A stretch of DNA of 64,000 nt from Lautropia sp. (GCA_030527825.1 JAUNAC010000001.1:1079464-1143463), one strand, 5' to 3'. Counted from the first letter of the stretch, positions 26,147-37,990 are shown. Made by a program: numbers and translations. Notes: a model not told the origin generated them from the sequence alone.

Positions 26147-26803
26147 CTACTGGTCTACCTTGCCTGCTGGCGGGGGGGCGTGAGCCTGCAGATAGTCCTT
26201 CAGGAGCGGCAGAGTCAAGGGCTTCTTGCGTGCCCAGGCCAGGTGATCAAGCCCGTCCAGAATGGTCTTGAGGCTTGCCATGTCGCGGCGGGTATGGCGC
26301 AACAGGTAGTTGCTCAGATCCTGGCCGAAGCGAAGTCCACGTTCCCGGGCGCTTTTTTCCAGCGCATCGGCGAGCGCGTCATCATCCAGCGGGTGCAGGG
26401 CAAATACCATGCCCCATCCCAGGCGGCTCACCAGCTCGGGAAGCAGGGGCAGACGGGCAGGTGGCTGGTGGCCGAACACCACCAGGGCCTGGCCCGGTTG
26501 CTCGATCATGGCGTTGAAACGGTGAAAGAGGGTGCGCTGGCGGTTTTTGCTGTATTGGTCTACATCGTCCACCACCATCAGATTCGGGCATTGACTGTTG
26601 CTCAGCGCGCTGGCCAGGTGGCTCTTGCCCACGCCATGCGGGCCCCAGATATAGAAAAAACGCTGGTCGGGCGTCTTGTTCTGTTTCAGGATGTGAACGA
26701 GATGACGCAATGTAGCCAGGCACTCCAGGTTCGCTCCGGCGACAAAATTGTCAAAGCCAGGGGGCGGAGGGGGGCCGAAGTCCAGCGTCAGTTGTGATTC
26801 CAT
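26147..26803 (-). CDS. hda: DnaA regulatory inactivator Hda
   Basis: AAA+ protein that, with the DNA-loaded beta clamp, stimulates ATP hydrolysis by DnaA and so limits initiation. The N-terminal QLTLDF is the clamp-binding motif. Walker A GPHGVGKS (about residues 53-60), Walker B MVVDDVDQ and a C-terminal lid with RRDMASLKTILDGLD are present. The start at 26803 (MESQLTLDF) is preferred over 26845 because the clamp motif belongs at the very N-terminus. It is divergent from purM. Confidence 0.92.
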   Translation of the reverse strand: MESQLTLDFGPPPPPGFDNFVAGANLECLATLRHLVHILKQNKTPDQRFFYIWGPHGVGKSHLASALSNSQCPNLMVVDDVDQYSKNRQRTLFHRFNAMIEQPGQALVVFGHQPPARLPLLPELVSRLGWGMVFALHPLDDDALADALEKSARERGLRFGQDLSNYLLRHTRRDMASLKTILDGLDHLAWARKKPLTLPLLKDYLQAHAPPPAGKVDQ

Positions 26804-26820
26804 GGTGCGGTGTTTGTACC

Positions 26821-26838
26821 TGCCTGCCCGGGCAGGCA
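26821..26838. other. 18-bp perfect palindrome upstream of hda
   Basis: TGCCTGCCCGGGCAGGCA reads the same on both strands and ends 17 bases before the hda start codon. It could be a dimer operator or a hairpin in the hda leader; there is no T-tract. Confidence 0.6.
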
Positions 26839-27080
26839 GCGGCAATGGCTGATACGCTGATTCTAGAGCGTGGCGCAGCCGGTTGGTGGGACGTTGCTAT
26901 CTGGGGGGAGAGAGCCACGCTAGAATGGCAATGGCCACCGGGCTGGACAGTGCTCAGACGATGACTGATTACTGTACGGACGCTTTCCCTCCGCGAGGTT
27001 TTGCGTCGTATGACCGGTTTCATCATTCCGTATGCGAGGTCTGGTTGGCCTTGCTCGGGCACGCAGCGAGACAAAGCATC

Positions 27081-28151
27081 ATGGCAAAGACGCAGACAGC
27101 AGGACTTTCATACCGGGATGCCGGCGTTGATATCGACGCAGGGGACGCGCTGGTCGAGCGCATCAAGCCACTGGCTGCACGGACGCGCAGACCCGGGCTG
27201 CTGTCGGGCATCGGCGGTTTCGGCGGTCTTTTTCAAGTTCCGGCCGGGTACCGGGAGCCGGTGCTGGTGTCGGGCACCGATGGGGTGGGAACCAAGCTGA
27301 AATTGGCATTTGCCCTGGGAGTACATGACACCATCGGGATTGATCTGGTGGCCATGAGCGTCAATGACATCCTTGTGCAAGGGGCTGAGCCCCTGTTTTT
27401 CCTGGACTATTTTGCCTGTGGCCACCTGGATGTAGAGACGGCAGCCGCGGTGGTTGCCGGGGTGGCCCATGGTTGTGAGCAGGCCGGCTGCGCGCTGCTG
27501 GGCGGGGAGACGGCCGAAATGCCCGGCATGTATCCGGCGGGCGAATATGATGTGGCCGGTTTTGCCGTGGGGGTCGTCGAGCGGGCACAGATCATTGACG
27601 GCAGCAGGATCCAGGCGCAGGACCGGCTGCTGGGCCTGGCATCAAGCGGGCCCCATTCCAACGGCTATTCCCTGGTGCGCAAGGTGCTGGAAAAGGCGTT
27701 CGGAGAGATCTCGGCAGCGGTGCTGCAGCAGCCGCTGGCGGATATGCCCCTGGCCAGGCATGTCATGGCGCCGACGCGCATTTATGTGAAATCGCTGCTT
27801 CCCCTGTTGCGCGAAGCGACGCAGCCCATTCATGGTCTGGCGCACATTACGGGCGGTGGCCTGCTGGAAAATGTGCCGCGCATGCTGCCCGATGGGCTGA
27901 TGGCCGACATGCAGGCCAGCAGCTGGCAGCGGCCGCCCGTGTTTGACTGGTTGCAGGCGGAGGGGAACATTGAGGATGCCGAAATGCATCGGGTCTTCAA
28001 TTGCGGTATCGGCATGGTTCTGGCGGTGGCGCCGGATGCCGTCCAGGCCGTGACGCGGTCGCTGGAAGCCGCTGGTGAAACGGTTTTTCACATTGGTGAA
28101 GTGCGTGCCCGCCAACCAGGCGAGGCGGCCGCGGTCGTGCGTCTCGGCTGA
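27081..28151 (+). CDS. purM: Phosphoribosylformylglycinamidine cyclo-ligase PurM
   Basis: Fifth step of purine synthesis, forming AIR from FGAM with ATP, 356 residues. [25 protein letters not shown] and [17 protein letters not shown] are AIR synthetase signatures. Start 27081 matches the family N-terminus; the frame is open up to 26883 without any resemblance to PurM. The 277 bases between hda and purM hold two TAGAAT-like -10 candidates on opposite strands (26860-26865 and 26921-26926) without good -35 partners. Confidence 0.95.
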   Translation: MAKTQTAGLSYRDAGVDIDAGDALVERIKPLAARTRRPGLLSGIGGFGGLFQVPAGYREPVLVSGTDGVGTKLKLAFALGVHDTIGIDLVAMSVNDILVQGAEPLFFLDYFACGHLDVETAAAVVAGVAHGCEQAGCALLGGETAEMPGMYPAGEYDVAGFAVGVVERAQIIDGSRIQAQDRLLGLASSGPHSNGYSLVRKVLEKAFGEISAAVLQQPLADMPLARHVMAPTRIYVKSLLPLLREATQPIHGLAHITGGGLLENVPRMLPDGLMADMQASSWQRPPVFDWLQAEGNIEDAEMHRVFNCGIGMVLAVAPDAVQAVTRSLEAAGETVFHIGEVRARQPGEAAAVVRLG

Positions 28152-28551
28152 TGCTGATTGTCAGGAATTGTGTACAGGGCCCGGGGAGATGGGCATGGGC
28201 CTGCCGCCTGGCGGATGCTTGTCAACGGTTTTGTGTGATGTTCGGCACTGGGTGTTGACCGTCTGCCAGCTGGCGGTGGATCCCGTTTGGTTTTTTTTCT
28301 GTCTGGCCACTAAAATGGCCAGCGAAGCTGGGGAAGGGCTGATGTCCGAAGTACTTGCGCCGTTGCTCCAGTGTATTTGCTTGTCCCGTGTCGATACTGC
28401 GTCCTATCAGGATGGTGGTAAGGGGGTGGTACGTACGGGTTTTTGTGTTTCTTAACCCGGAATGGCTTGATGTGGCCCCGCTGTGGCAGGTGCGCCTGCA
28501 GGTATGATCGGCAGGCGTTTGTGGCCATTCCTGACCTTAGAAGGTGATGCC
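28152..28551. other. Intergenic region between purM and the formate dehydrogenase operon
   Basis: No gene is supported. A T-tract at about 28291-28298 is followed by a perfect 7-bp hairpin (28303-28309 with 28316-28322, loop ctaaaa). The order T-run then hairpin is not that of a terminator on either strand. A TATGAT at 28503-28508 could be the -10 for the formate dehydrogenase operon, with only a weak -35. I see no FNR-box or sigma-54 site that I trust. Confidence 0.35.
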
Positions 28552-31500
28552 ATGGAGCAGAGAGTCTCCCGGCGGCAATTTTTCAGGGTGACAGGGGCAA
28601 GTCTGGCCTCATCCAGTATGGCCCTGATGGGCTTCTCGCCCTGCCAGGCGCTGGCGGAAGTGCGTCAGTTCAAGCTGGCCGCTACGACGGTCGCCCGCCA
28701 GACCTGTACTTATTGCTCGGTAGGTTGCGGTATTCTGATGTACGCGCTGGGGGATGGCGCCAAAAATGCGCGCCGTTCCGTGATCCATGTCGAAGGAGAC
28801 GCTGACCATCCGGTCAACCGTGGCACGCTCTGTCCGAAGGGGGCGGGGTTGCTCGATTTCATCAATAGCCCCAACCGGCTGCATTACCCCGAATATCGGG
28901 CGCCGGGTTCCGACCGATGGCAACGCATGTCCTGGGACGAGGCGCTGGAACGCATTGCGCGCCTGCTCAAGGACGATCGTGACGCCAATTTCCAGCAGAC
29001 GACTGCCGATGGGAAGCGGGTCAACCGGTGGACAACGACCGGCATGCTGGCGGCTTCAGCGGCCAGCAATGAGGCTGGCTACATCACTCACAAGGTTGCC
29101 CGGAGCTGGGGACTGCTCGCATTCGATAACCAGGCGCGTGTCTGACACGGCCCGACGGTGGCAGGTCTTGCCCCGACGTTTGGCCGTGGTGCGATGACGA
29201 ATCACTGGGTCGACATCAAGAATGCCGACGTGATTCTCATTATGGGCGGTAATGCCGCCGAGGCGCATCCCTGTGGATTCAAATGGGTGACGGAAGCGAA
29301 GGCGCACAACAATGCGTACTTCATGGTGGTCGACCCCCGTTTCAACCGTTCGGCATCGGTGGCGGATTTCTACGCCCCTATCCGCTCGGGCAGCGACATC
29401 GTATTCCTGGGCGCCATCATCAACTATCTGTTGACTCACGATCGCATTCATCACGAATACGTACGCAACTACACGGATTTCAGTTTCATCGTCCGTGATG
29501 ACTTCCGGTTTGTCGACGGCATCTTCTCTGGTTACGACGAGGGCACGCGCACCTACGAGCGGGCCTCCTGGGACTATGAGCTGGGGCCGGATGGCTATGT
29601 GCGTACCGATCCGACGCTGCAACACCCGCGCTGTGTCTATCAGCTGATGAAAAAACACTACTCGACCTACACGCCCGAGGCGGTGGAGCGGGTATGCGGT
29701 ACGCCCAAGGACAAGTTTCTGCATGTGGCCGAGAAATTGGCGTCGACCGCTGTGCCGGGCCGGGCAGCAACGATGATGTATGCCCTTGGCTGGACGCAGC
29801 ATTCGATCGGTGCGCAGATCCTGCGGTGTGGCGCGATGGTGCAGCTGCTGCTGGGCAATATCGGTGTGGCCGGCGGTGGCATGAATGCGCTGCGGGGACA
29901 TTCAAACATCCAGGGGCTGACTGATCTCGGTCTGCTGTCGGCCAGTTTGCCGGGTTACCTGACGCTGCCGCGTGAAGCGGAGCAGTCCTATGATGCTTAC
30001 CTGGCCAAGCGTGCGCCGAGGCCGCTACGTGCCGGACAGATCAGTTACTGGCAGCACTATCCGAAGTTTCATGTCAGCCTGATGAAGTCCTGGTATGGTG
30101 ACCGGGCCACGGCACAGAACAACTGGTGCTTCGATTATCTGCCCAAGCTGGACCATGAATATGACATGCTGCAGATTTTCGAGCTGATGAACGAGGGGCG
30201 GGTTAACGGCTACCTTGCACAGGGGTTTAATCCCGTTGCTTCGCTATCGAACAGCAGCCGCGTGCGCAATGGTCTTTCCAGACTGAAATTTTTGGTGATC
30301 ATGGATCCCCTGGCCACGGAGACATCGGAGTTCTGGCGTAATTTCGGCGAATTCAACGATGTTGATTCGTCCGCGATCCAGACTGAGGTGTTTCGGTTGC
30401 CGACGACCTGTTTTGCGGAAGAAGATGGTTCGATTGTCAGCTCTTCGCGTGTGCTGCAGTGGCACTGGAAGGCTGCCGATGCGCCGGGCGAAGCGCGTCC
30501 TGATATCAGTATCATGGCCGAGCTGCATCATCGCCTCAAGGCGCTGTACGAGAAGGAAGGGGGTGTGTTTCCCGACCCCATCCGGGATCTGGACTGGAGT
30601 ACATATGCCGTTCCCCATGAGCCGACGCCGGAAGAACTGGCCATGGAATACAACGGGCGTGCGCTGCAGGACGTGCATGATCCGAAAGATCCGTCGAAAC
30701 TGCTGCGCCGGGCAGGGCAGCAGCTGGCGGGTTTCGGTGAGCTGCGGGATGACGGTTCGACCGCCAGTGGCTGCTGGATCTGGGCTGGCTGCTGGACGGA
30801 GGCCGGAAACCAGATGGGCCGCCGTGACAACAGTGATCCCAGTGGATTGGGTAATACCCTGAACTGGGCCTGGGCGTGGCCAGCTAACCGCCGGGTGCTC
30901 TATAACCGGGCGTCAACGGATCTCGATGGACAGCCTTTCAACCGCGAGCGCATGCTGGTGGGCTGGAATGGTGTCCGCTGGCAGGGGCCGGATGTGCCGG
31001 ACATGACACCGACGTTGGCTCCGACGTCAGGGGCCGGGCCGTTCATCATGAATCCGGAAGGAGTGGCCCGCTTTTTTGCACGTCAGGCTATGGCGGAGGG
31101 ACCTTTCCCGACTCATTACGAGCCGTTTGATACCCCGCTGGGCTACAACCCGATGTATCCCGACAATCCGAAAGCTACTTCGTCGCCTGCCGCCCGGGTG
31201 TTCAAGGGGGTGTGGGAAACGTTTGGTTCGGCAGCGGAGTATCCGCATGTCGGGACGACCTACCGCTTGACCGAGCATTTTCACTTCTGGACCAAGCACG
31301 CGTTGATCAATGCCGTGTTGCAGCCGGAGCAGTTCGTCGAGATTGGCGCGGCGTTGGCGGCCGAGCTGGGAATCCGTGAAGGCGACCGAGTGCGGGTTTC
31401 ATCCCGGCGGGGGCACATCAAGGCGGTGGCCGTCGTTACCAAGCGTATCCGCCCGATGCTGATTGATGGCAAGACGATTCACCACGTGGGTATTCCGATT

Positions 31501-31626
31501 CATTGGGGTTTCAAGGGGGTTACCAGACCCGGCTATCTGGCCAACATGCTCACGCCCTTTGTGGGGGACGGCAACAGCTTTACACCAGAGTTCAAGTCGT
31601 TCCTGGTGAAAGTCGAAAAGATCTGA
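28552..31626 (+). CDS. Selenocysteine-containing formate dehydrogenase, alpha (catalytic) subunit
   Basis: Molybdenum/tungsten-bisMGD enzyme oxidising formate to CO2 in the periplasm, 1024 residues, like E. coli FdnG/FdoG. A Tat signal (SRRQFFRVTG) is at residues 6-15, followed by a [4Fe-4S] site CTYCSVGC at about 53. The TGA at 29143-29145 is read as selenocysteine (residue 198) and is followed by HGPTVAGLAPTFGRG, as in known enzymes. A SECIS hairpin sits directly after it, and selA, selB and selC follow in the same cluster. Start 28552 follows aaggtg; a longer frame begins at 28483. Software that treats TGA as stop will split this into two genes. Confidence 0.95.
29143..29178 (+). promoter_or_regulatory. 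Bacterial SECIS element for UGA-to-Sec recoding
   Basis: After the UGA, GG (29157-29158) and GGCA (29160-29163) pair with TGCC (29169-29172) and CC (29173-29174), leaving a bulged U at 29159 and the apical loop GGTCT (29164-29168). Counted from the U of UGA, the bulged U is nucleotide 17 and the loop G and U are 23 and 24, the positions SelB contacts in the E. coli fdhF SECIS. Confidence 0.92.
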
Positions 31627-31636
31627 GGAGTAGACG

Positions 31637-32668
31637 ATGTCTTTGCAATCGCTGGATATCCGGCGGCTGTCGGCCACGACCACCACGCCGCCTCAGGTTC
31701 GTCAACCGCGCTCGGGCGAGGTGGCCAAGCTGATTGACGTGTCCAAGTGCATCGGCTGCAAGGCGTGTCAGTCAGCCTGCATGGAATGGAATGACCTGCG
31801 GCCGGAGGTGGTGGAAACCCCCTTTGGGCCGGAGGTGGCCAGTTCGAGCAACGGAACGTACAACAACCCGACCGATCTGGACGCGAACACCTGGACGGTC
31901 ATGCGCTTTACCGAGTATGAAAATGAGGAAAGCGGGAATCTGGAATGGTTGATCCGCAAAGACGGCTGTATGCACTGTGCGGATCCGGGGTGTCTGAAGG
32001 CGTGTCCATCGCCTGGCGCCATCGTGCAGTACACCAATGGCATTGTGGATTTCCATGAGGAGAAGTGCATTGGCTGCGGCTATTGTGTGACCGGCTGCCC
32101 GTTCAATATTCCGCGGATTTCGCAGAAGGATCACAAGGCATACAAATGCTCGCTCTGCTCCGACCGGGTCGGGGTGGGACTGGAGCCGGCTTGTGTCAAG
32201 ACCTGTCCGACGGGGGCGATCATGTTCGGTACCAAGGAGGCGATGAAGGATCAGGCCGACAGCCGGATCGCCGACCTGAAGCGGCGAGGCTTTGCCCAGG
32301 CTGGACTGTATGACCCCGAGGGCGTGGGCGGGACACATGTCATGTATGTCCTGCATCATGCGGACAAGCCGTCGCTATATGCCGGGTTGCCGGACAAGCC
32401 CCAGATTAGCCCGATGGTGGCGCTTTGGAAGGGCGTAGCCAAGCCACTGGCCATGGTGGCCATGGGAGCGGCGGCCTTGGGCAGTCTGTTCCATTACATC
32501 ACCCGCGGCCCCAATGAAGTTTCGAAGGAGCTGGAGGACGAAATGGAGCGCAAGGATGCTGAAGCGGCCCAAGCGGAGGAAGATGCCCGAATCGCTGCCC
32601 TGGCCCGCGAGGCCGGCCGGCTGGCGGCGCGGCAGGAGCCGGTGAACCAGCCAGGCAGGGAGGTCTGA
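31637..32668 (+). CDS. Formate dehydrogenase beta subunit, iron-sulfur protein
   Basis: Electron-transfer subunit of 343 residues. Four ferredoxin-type clusters can be traced: [12 protein letters not shown] near residue 40, [15 protein letters not shown] near 115, [13 protein letters not shown] near 145 and CSLCSDRV...[10 protein letters not shown] near 175. A single hydrophobic helix at about residues 260-280 anchors it in the membrane, and the tail is Glu/Ala-rich and charged. It starts 10 bases after the alpha subunit, with gaggag upstream. Confidence 0.95.
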   Translation: MSLQSLDIRRLSATTTTPPQVRQPRSGEVAKLIDVSKCIGCKACQSACMEWNDLRPEVVETPFGPEVASSSNGTYNNPTDLDANTWTVMRFTEYENEESGNLEWLIRKDGCMHCADPGCLKACPSPGAIVQYTNGIVDFHEEKCIGCGYCVTGCPFNIPRISQKDHKAYKCSLCSDRVGVGLEPACVKTCPTGAIMFGTKEAMKDQADSRIADLKRRGFAQAGLYDPEGVGGTHVMYVLHHADKPSLYAGLPDKPQISPMVALWKGVAKPLAMVAMGAAALGSLFHYITRGPNEVSKELEDEMERKDAEAAQAEEDARIAALAREAGRLAARQEPVNQPGREV

Positions 32669-32671
32669 GCC

Positions 32672-33298
32672 ATGCAACGCAATCCGCGTGATCTTGTCCG
32701 TTATAACGCCGCCGAGCGCCTGAACCACTGGGTGGTGGGCATCTGTTTCATTTTGTTGGCACTCTCGGGGTTATCACTTTTCCATCCGGCTTTCTTTCCA
32801 CTGACCCAATTGTTCGGGGGAGGTCCCTGGACGAGGATCCTGCACCCGTACATAGGCGTCATCATGGCGCTGTTCTTCCTGGTCATGGCGACACGTTTCT
32901 GGCGGCTGAACTGTATCCAGAAACAGGATATCGCCTGGCTGAAGGAGATCAGGAAGATGGTTGACGGTAACGATCACGACATGCCGGAGCAGGGCAAGTA
33001 CAACGGTGGCCAGAAATTGCTGTTCTGGGGGCTGGTGTTCTGCATGCTGCTACTGTTCGTGAGCGGGGTGGCGATCTGGCGCGCCTGGCTGAATCTGCCA
33101 GTTTATTGGGAACGGTTGGGTGTGCTGGTGCATGCGCTTGCTGCCTTTGGGATGATCATGTTGATCATCATGCATGTCTATGCCGCTATCTGGACACGGG
33201 GCACCATTCGCGCCATGCTCTATGGAACAGTGACCCGTGCCTGGGCCAAGCAACACCATCGTGCCTGGTACCGCAAGATGACGGGCGACCATCACTGA
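32672..33298 (+). CDS. Formate dehydrogenase gamma subunit, cytochrome b556
   Basis: Membrane cytochrome b of 208 residues with four transmembrane helices, passing electrons to quinone. RLNHWVVGICFILLALSGL is the family N-terminus with a haem-ligand His, and further His residues lie in the helices around LHPYIGVIM, VLVHALAAFG and IIMHVYAAIW. It starts 3 bases after the beta subunit. Confidence 0.95.
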   Translation: MQRNPRDLVRYNAAERLNHWVVGICFILLALSGLSLFHPAFFPLTQLFGGGPWTRILHPYIGVIMALFFLVMATRFWRLNCIQKQDIAWLKEIRKMVDGNDHDMPEQGKYNGGQKLLFWGLVFCMLLLFVSGVAIWRAWLNLPVYWERLGVLVHALAAFGMIMLIIMHVYAAIWTRGTIRAMLYGTVTRAWAKQHHRAWYRKMTGDHH

Positions 33299-33427
33299 TG
33301 GTGTACGCCCGCCGCGGGCATGGCTCGCCATCCACGCGCACGCGGCCCGGAATTGTTTCTGCGGGAGCAAGCGGCTATGATCGCCGGATCCTTTCCGGAT
33401 ATCCGCCGCTTCTTCTCAGGGTCATTC

Positions 33428-34528
33428 ATGTCGCAGCGCATTCTTCAGCCGGGCGAAATCGAAGCTCTCGATCGTACGGCCTTCCCTCGTATCATCCTGC
33501 CCCAGCCTGATCGCCTTCTGCCTGAACGGGCTGCCCGCCTTCGTCATTTGGCGGTTGACAGTCATCTGGGGGCTTTTTTGCGCTATCTGGCACGTCTGGT
33601 CGATGCCCAGCATGCGGTGCTGGCGCAGGTGCCCGTGCTGCCGCAAATTGATGATGAGCTGCTGGACCGGGCCCAGCGCAATGCAATGCCGCTGTGGCTG
33701 ATGCCTGAGGATCTGGATCCGTCCTGGCAGCCGGTGATGCAGAGCATTGTTGCGCATCTGCTGAATGGCCCGGGCGCTGCCGAGAATAGCGAGGTGGAGC
33801 GCGAGGTACTCACGGGCATGCAGGGCATGTCGCTGCTGGAGCTGGACTCGCTGCTGGTCAGCCTGTGGGGCAGTGGCCCGCTGGACGAGACACAGCGCGT
33901 GCGTGCGCCGATCGTGATGGCAGCGGTGCAGCTGGTGATGATGTGCCGGGCTGCACGCCTGAACCTCAAAACCCTTCCTTATGTCGATCCGCCGACGGTC
34001 TGTCCGGTCTGCGGCAGTGCGCCTCTGGCCAGCGTGGTGCAGATCGGTGGTCAGGTGGATGGCTTGCGCTATCTGCATTGTTCGGTCTGCGAGACCGAGT
34101 GGCACATGGTTCGGGTCAAGTGCAGCAACTGCGCTTCGACAGAAGGGATCAGCTATCGGCGTCTGGAGCGGGTTGAGGCCGAGCTGCAGTCCCGGGACGA
34201 GCAGGTGCGGGCATCCAGTGAGGCGGCTGCGCGCATGCTGGATCCTTGCACGGCAGAGTTATGCGATGTCTGCGGCAGCTACAGCAAGGTTTTTGACAGG
34301 CGGCGTGATCCGCAGCTGGATGTGCTGGCCGATGATCTGGGTACGCTGATGCTGGATGTGGTGATGGGACACACCGGCCATCCCCGGGCAGGTTCAAATC
34401 CTTTCCTGTTTCCCGAGGAGACAGCGTCGGATGAGGCGACAGTCCAGGCAGAGCAGGAGAGTCATGAGGATAGGGATCTGCTGTCGGCATCCGGCCAGGA
34501 AGGTTCCACAACGGGTCGGCTGCACTGA
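33428..34528 (+). CDS. fdhE: Formate dehydrogenase accessory protein FdhE
   Basis: Cytoplasmic protein needed for assembly of membrane formate dehydrogenases, 366 residues (E. coli 309). Four Cys-X2-Cys pairs, [20 protein letters not shown] and CDVCGS, form the rubredoxin-like metal sites. About 50 residues after GHPRAG are Glu/Ser/Gly-rich and absent from shorter homologues. Start 33428 ([12 protein letters not shown]) matches the family; the frame is open from 33320. The stop overlaps the selA start by one base (TGATG). Confidence 0.9.
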   Translation: MSQRILQPGEIEALDRTAFPRIILPQPDRLLPERAARLRHLAVDSHLGAFLRYLARLVDAQHAVLAQVPVLPQIDDELLDRAQRNAMPLWLMPEDLDPSWQPVMQSIVAHLLNGPGAAENSEVEREVLTGMQGMSLLELDSLLVSLWGSGPLDETQRVRAPIVMAAVQLVMMCRAARLNLKTLPYVDPPTVCPVCGSAPLASVVQIGGQVDGLRYLHCSVCETEWHMVRVKCSNCASTEGISYRRLERVEAELQSRDEQVRASSEAAARMLDPCTAELCDVCGSYSKVFDRRRDPQLDVLADDLGTLMLDVVMGHTGHPRAGSNPFLFPEETASDEATVQAEQESHEDRDLLSASGQEGSTTGRLH

Positions 34529-35985
34529 TGGTGGCGTCCGGTGGCCGGGCATTGCCCGGAGTGGATGCGCTGTTGCGACTGCCGGCGATGCAACCCTTGC
34601 TGGCGGAGTATGGCCATACCCGCACGGTGGCAGTCACACGGGCGGTACTGGCGGAGGCCCGCGCGGCAGCAGCGCAGGAGCCGCCTGCAGCCGGTCTGAC
34701 GGAGGCCCCCCCGGATGATTGGGTGCAGCGGATTGGCGAGCGGCTGCGGGCGCAGCTGGCGCCTCGCCTGCGGGCGGTCTTCAATCTGACGGGCACAGTG
34801 CTGCATACGAACCTGGGTCGTGCGTTGTTGCCGGACGAGGTGGTGCAGGCGGTGGTTCGTGCCATGACGACACCGGCCAATCTGGAGTTTGATCTGGGCC
34901 ATGGTCGCAGGGGGGACCGTGATGATCTGCTGAGTGGCCTGCTGCGTGAGCTGACCGGGGCCGAGGATGCGACGGTGGTGAATAACAATGCCGCTGCTGT
35001 GCTGCTGATGCTCAACAGTCTGGCACGTGGCCGGCAGGTGATCGTGTCACGGGGCGAGCTGGTCGAGATTGGGGGCGCCTTTCGCATCCCGGACATTATG
35101 GCCAGGGCGGGCGCACGGCTGGTGGAAGTGGGCACGACCAACCGCACGCATCCCGCCGATTATGCCGGGGCCATAACGCCGCGGACGGCCATGTTGATGA
35201 AGGTGCATACCAGCAATTACGCGATTCGGGGGTTTACCTGTGCGGTACCCGAGGCCGAGGTGGCCCGGCTGGCGCACGACGCCGGTCTGCCGCTGGTCGT
35301 CGATCTGGGCAGCGGATCGCTGGTGGAGCTGGCGGACTGGGGGCTGCCGCGGGAAACGACCGTACAGCAGATACTGGCGGCAGGCGCCGATCTGGTGAGC
35401 TTCAGCGGTGACAAGTTGCTGGGGGGGCCGCAGGCGGGTCTGATTGTGGGACGGCGTGATCTGGTTGCGCGGCTGAAGAAGAATCCGCTCAAACGGGCGT
35501 TGCGGGTGGGCAAGGTGACGCTGGCGGCCATCGAGGCATTGCTGCGGCTGTATCTGGTGCCCGAACGCCTGCCGCAGCGATTGACCACGCTGAGGCTGTT
35601 TCTCCGGCCGCAGGGCGATATCCGTCGGCAGGCCGAGCGCCTGCTGCCGACCTTGCAGGCAGCATTGTCCAGTGCATGGCGGGTCGAGATCCAGCCGATG
35701 TTCAGCCAGATTGGCAGTGGCGCATTGCCGGTGGATGCCCTGCCCAGTGCCGGGTTGGTCATTCGCTACGCAGGCGCACGTCGATCGGGGCGTCATCTGA
35801 AGACCCTGGCAGCAGCCTTGCGGGAGTTGCCCCGTCCGGTTGTCGGACGGGTGTCGGATGATGGACTGTGGCTGGATCTGCGCTGTCTGGAGCCTGCCGA
35901 GGAGGCGGAGTTCATGCAGCAGTGGCTGTTGTTGCAGGGGATGATAGAGACCGTGCCGGCCCGGCCGGTCGCCGGCAGGGGGTGA
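34528..35985 (+). CDS. selA: L-seryl-tRNA(Sec) selenium transferase
   Basis: PLP enzyme converting Ser-tRNA(Sec) to Sec-tRNA(Sec) with selenophosphate, 485 residues. The N-terminal helical domain ([10 protein letters not shown]), [15 protein letters not shown] and the PLP lysine in [14 protein letters not shown] are family signatures. It is coupled to fdhE by a one-base overlap and lies 6 bases before selB. SelD, the selenophosphate synthetase, is not in this window. Confidence 0.96.
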   Translation: MVASGGRALPGVDALLRLPAMQPLLAEYGHTRTVAVTRAVLAEARAAAAQEPPAAGLTEAPPDDWVQRIGERLRAQLAPRLRAVFNLTGTVLHTNLGRALLPDEVVQAVVRAMTTPANLEFDLGHGRRGDRDDLLSGLLRELTGAEDATVVNNNAAAVLLMLNSLARGRQVIVSRGELVEIGGAFRIPDIMARAGARLVEVGTTNRTHPADYAGAITPRTAMLMKVHTSNYAIRGFTCAVPEAEVARLAHDAGLPLVVDLGSGSLVELADWGLPRETTVQQILAAGADLVSFSGDKLLGGPQAGLIVGRRDLVARLKKNPLKRALRVGKVTLAAIEALLRLYLVPERLPQRLTTLRLFLRPQGDIRRQAERLLPTLQAALSSAWRVEIQPMFSQIGSGALPVDALPSAGLVIRYAGARRSGRHLKTLAAALRELPRPVVGRVSDDGLWLDLRCLEPAEEAEFMQQWLLLQGMIETVPARPVAGRG

Positions 35986-35991
35986 CAGGCC

Positions 35992-37941
35992 ATGATGATC
36001 GGGACTGCTGGACATATTGATCACGGCAAGACTTCACTGGTCAGGGCATTGACGGGGGTGGATACCGATCGTCTGCCTGAAGAAAAGGCTCGGGGGATGA
36101 GCATCGAGCTGGGCTACGCGTTTTGGCAGCCTGCGCAGGCTGACCTGACGGAGCCGATCGCGTTCATTGACGTGCCTGGCCATGAAAAACTGCTGCACAC
36201 CATGATTGCAGGCGCCACCGGTATTGATTTTGCCCTGCTGCTGGTGGCGGCCGACGATGGTGTCATGCCCCAGACCCGGGAGCACCTGGCGGTGCTGTCG
36301 CTGCTGGGGGTCAAGCGGGGGATTGTGGTGCTCACCAAGATCGACCGGGTTGATGACGCCAGGCTTGTCGAGGTGCGTGGCGAGGTGCAGGCATTGCTCG
36401 CGGGCACGGGCCTGGCAGGTGCGCCCGTGATGGCTGTTTCGGCCGTGACCGGGGCAGGGCTGGACGCCCTGCGCGATGGGCTGCTGGCCCAGGTGCGTCA
36501 GACGGCCGTGCGGCAGGCGGGTGAACGGCCAGGGGAGGCGTTCCGGCTGGCCATTGACCGGGTGTTCACGCTGGATGGTGTGGGCACGGTGGCAACCGGC
36601 ACGGTACATGCCGGGCGGGTTCGGGCAGGTGATACGCTGGCGCAATGGCCAGATGGGCTGATGGGTCTGCGGGTGCGCTCGGTGCATGCCCAGAACAGGA
36701 AGGTCGACGAGGCGTGCCGGGGCCAGCGCTGTGCGCTCAATCTGGTGGGCGTGGAGCCGGCGCAGATTCCACGCGGGCATTGGTTGAGCCAGCCCGACAT
36801 GGCTTGTGTGTCCGGTCGGCTGGATGTGGAGCTGACATGGTGGGCGGCCGAGTCGAAGGCATTGCGCAGTGGGTCCCGTGTCCACGTCCATCTCGGTACG
36901 ACGGCCTGCCCGGCAGCGGTGGCGCTGTTGCAGGGGGATGCATTGGCACCGGGGCAAAGCGCCTTGGTGCAACTGGTGCTGTCGCAGCCTTTGGCTGCCT
37001 GGCATGGTGACCGTCTGATTCTGCGCGATGCAGCGGGGCAGCGCGTGGTCGGCGGCGGGCAGGTTCTGGACCCCTGTGCACCGGCGCGTTACCGCCGCAC
37101 GCCGCAACGGCTGCAACTGCTTCAGGCGCTGCAGCAGCCCACCCTGTCTGCCCGGCTGGCCGGATTGCTGGCAGTGGCGGAGACGGGGGTGGATCTGCGG
37201 CAGTGGCAACGGGTATTCGGCCTGCGCGATCTGGCCGCCTTCGAGCCGGCGCTGACGGGGTTGGCCTGCCGTCGGCTGGCGGATGATTACCTCATGGGCG
37301 AGGCGGTCTGGCAGCAATTGCAACAGACGGTGCTGACGACCCTGGCGCAATATCACGCGACGGCGCCGGAGGAAATGGGCCCGGATGCAGCCCGGCTGCG
37401 GCGTCTGGCGCGCCTGCGGCTGGATGATGCCCATTGGCGTCTGGCGCTGGAGGCGTTGCGTCAGACCGGACAGCTGGCCCGCTCTGGTGCTTTTGTGCAC
37501 TTGCCAGAACACGGCGCCCATTTGCAGGAACGGGATGTGGCGGTACTGCAGCGTCTGACCCCCTATTTGCAGGCGGCCGCGGCCCAGGGGGCCTGGATGC
37601 GGGACCTTGCCGAATTGATTCATGAGCCGGCTGGCACGCTGAGGCCCGTGATGGCCCGCCTGGCCCGGGCAGGACAGATCTATCAGGTGGTGAAGGATCT
37701 GTATCTGGATGCTGCCACCACCATCCGTCTGGCCAACCTGTGCCGACAGCTGGCCCAGCCATCGGCGGCGCCCCCGTCGACTGCACCTGCGGTGCTGACG
37801 GTGGCCGCCTTTCGTGATGCCAGCGGGCTGGGCAGGAAACGGGCGGTGCAGGTGCTGGAGTTCTTTGATCGCATGGGCCTGTGCCGTCGTGTGGGGGATG
37901 CCCATGTGTTGCGTCCGGAGAGTGATGTGTTTCGCGCTTGA
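35992..37941 (+). CDS. selB: Selenocysteine-specific elongation factor SelB
   Basis: GTPase that brings Sec-tRNA(Sec) to UGA codons marked by a SECIS, 649 residues. G1 [12 protein letters not shown]3 DVPGHE and G4 TKID lie in the first ~130 residues, followed by EF-Tu-like beta domains. The C-terminal half carries the winged-helix repeats that bind the SECIS; the last one includes [27 protein letters not shown] offers two adjacent starts. The tRNA-Sec gene lies 49 bases downstream. Confidence 0.96.
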   Translation: MMIGTAGHIDHGKTSLVRALTGVDTDRLPEEKARGMSIELGYAFWQPAQADLTEPIAFIDVPGHEKLLHTMIAGATGIDFALLLVAADDGVMPQTREHLAVLSLLGVKRGIVVLTKIDRVDDARLVEVRGEVQALLAGTGLAGAPVMAVSAVTGAGLDALRDGLLAQVRQTAVRQAGERPGEAFRLAIDRVFTLDGVGTVATGTVHAGRVRAGDTLAQWPDGLMGLRVRSVHAQNRKVDEACRGQRCALNLVGVEPAQIPRGHWLSQPDMACVSGRLDVELTWWAAESKALRSGSRVHVHLGTTACPAAVALLQGDALAPGQSALVQLVLSQPLAAWHGDRLILRDAAGQRVVGGGQVLDPCAPARYRRTPQRLQLLQALQQPTLSARLAGLLAVAETGVDLRQWQRVFGLRDLAAFEPALTGLACRRLADDYLMGEAVWQQLQQTVLTTLAQYHATAPEEMGPDAARLRRLARLRLDDAHWRLALEALRQTGQLARSGAFVHLPEHGAHLQERDVAVLQRLTPYLQAAAAQGAWMRDLAELIHEPAGTLRPVMARLARAGQIYQVVKDLYLDAATTIRLANLCRQLAQPSAAPPSTAPAVLTVAAFRDASGLGRKRAVQVLEFFDRMGLCRRVGDAHVLRPESDVFRA

Positions 37942-37990
37942 GACGAGCGCAAGCCATTCATGTCACAATCACGCTCCCCCATGTCGCCAG

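Noticed and set aside
28289-28322. T-tract plus hairpin after purM as a terminator
   Set aside because: The T-run precedes the hairpin on the plus strand, and on the minus strand the bases after the hairpin are A-rich, so neither orientation fits a rho-independent terminator.
28483-29145. Apparent truncated 220-residue formate dehydrogenase fragment followed by a separate gene at 29158, suggesting a pseudogene
   Set aside because: The two frames are the same frame, separated only by TGA in the exact Sec position, with a SECIS hairpin and selA/selB/selC downstream. It is one selenoprotein gene.
36034-37905. A 623-codon open frame on the minus strand opposite selB
   Set aside because: It is a GC-driven antisense shadow: the product is Gln/His/Arg-rich without any family similarity, while selB on the plus strand has all its motifs.
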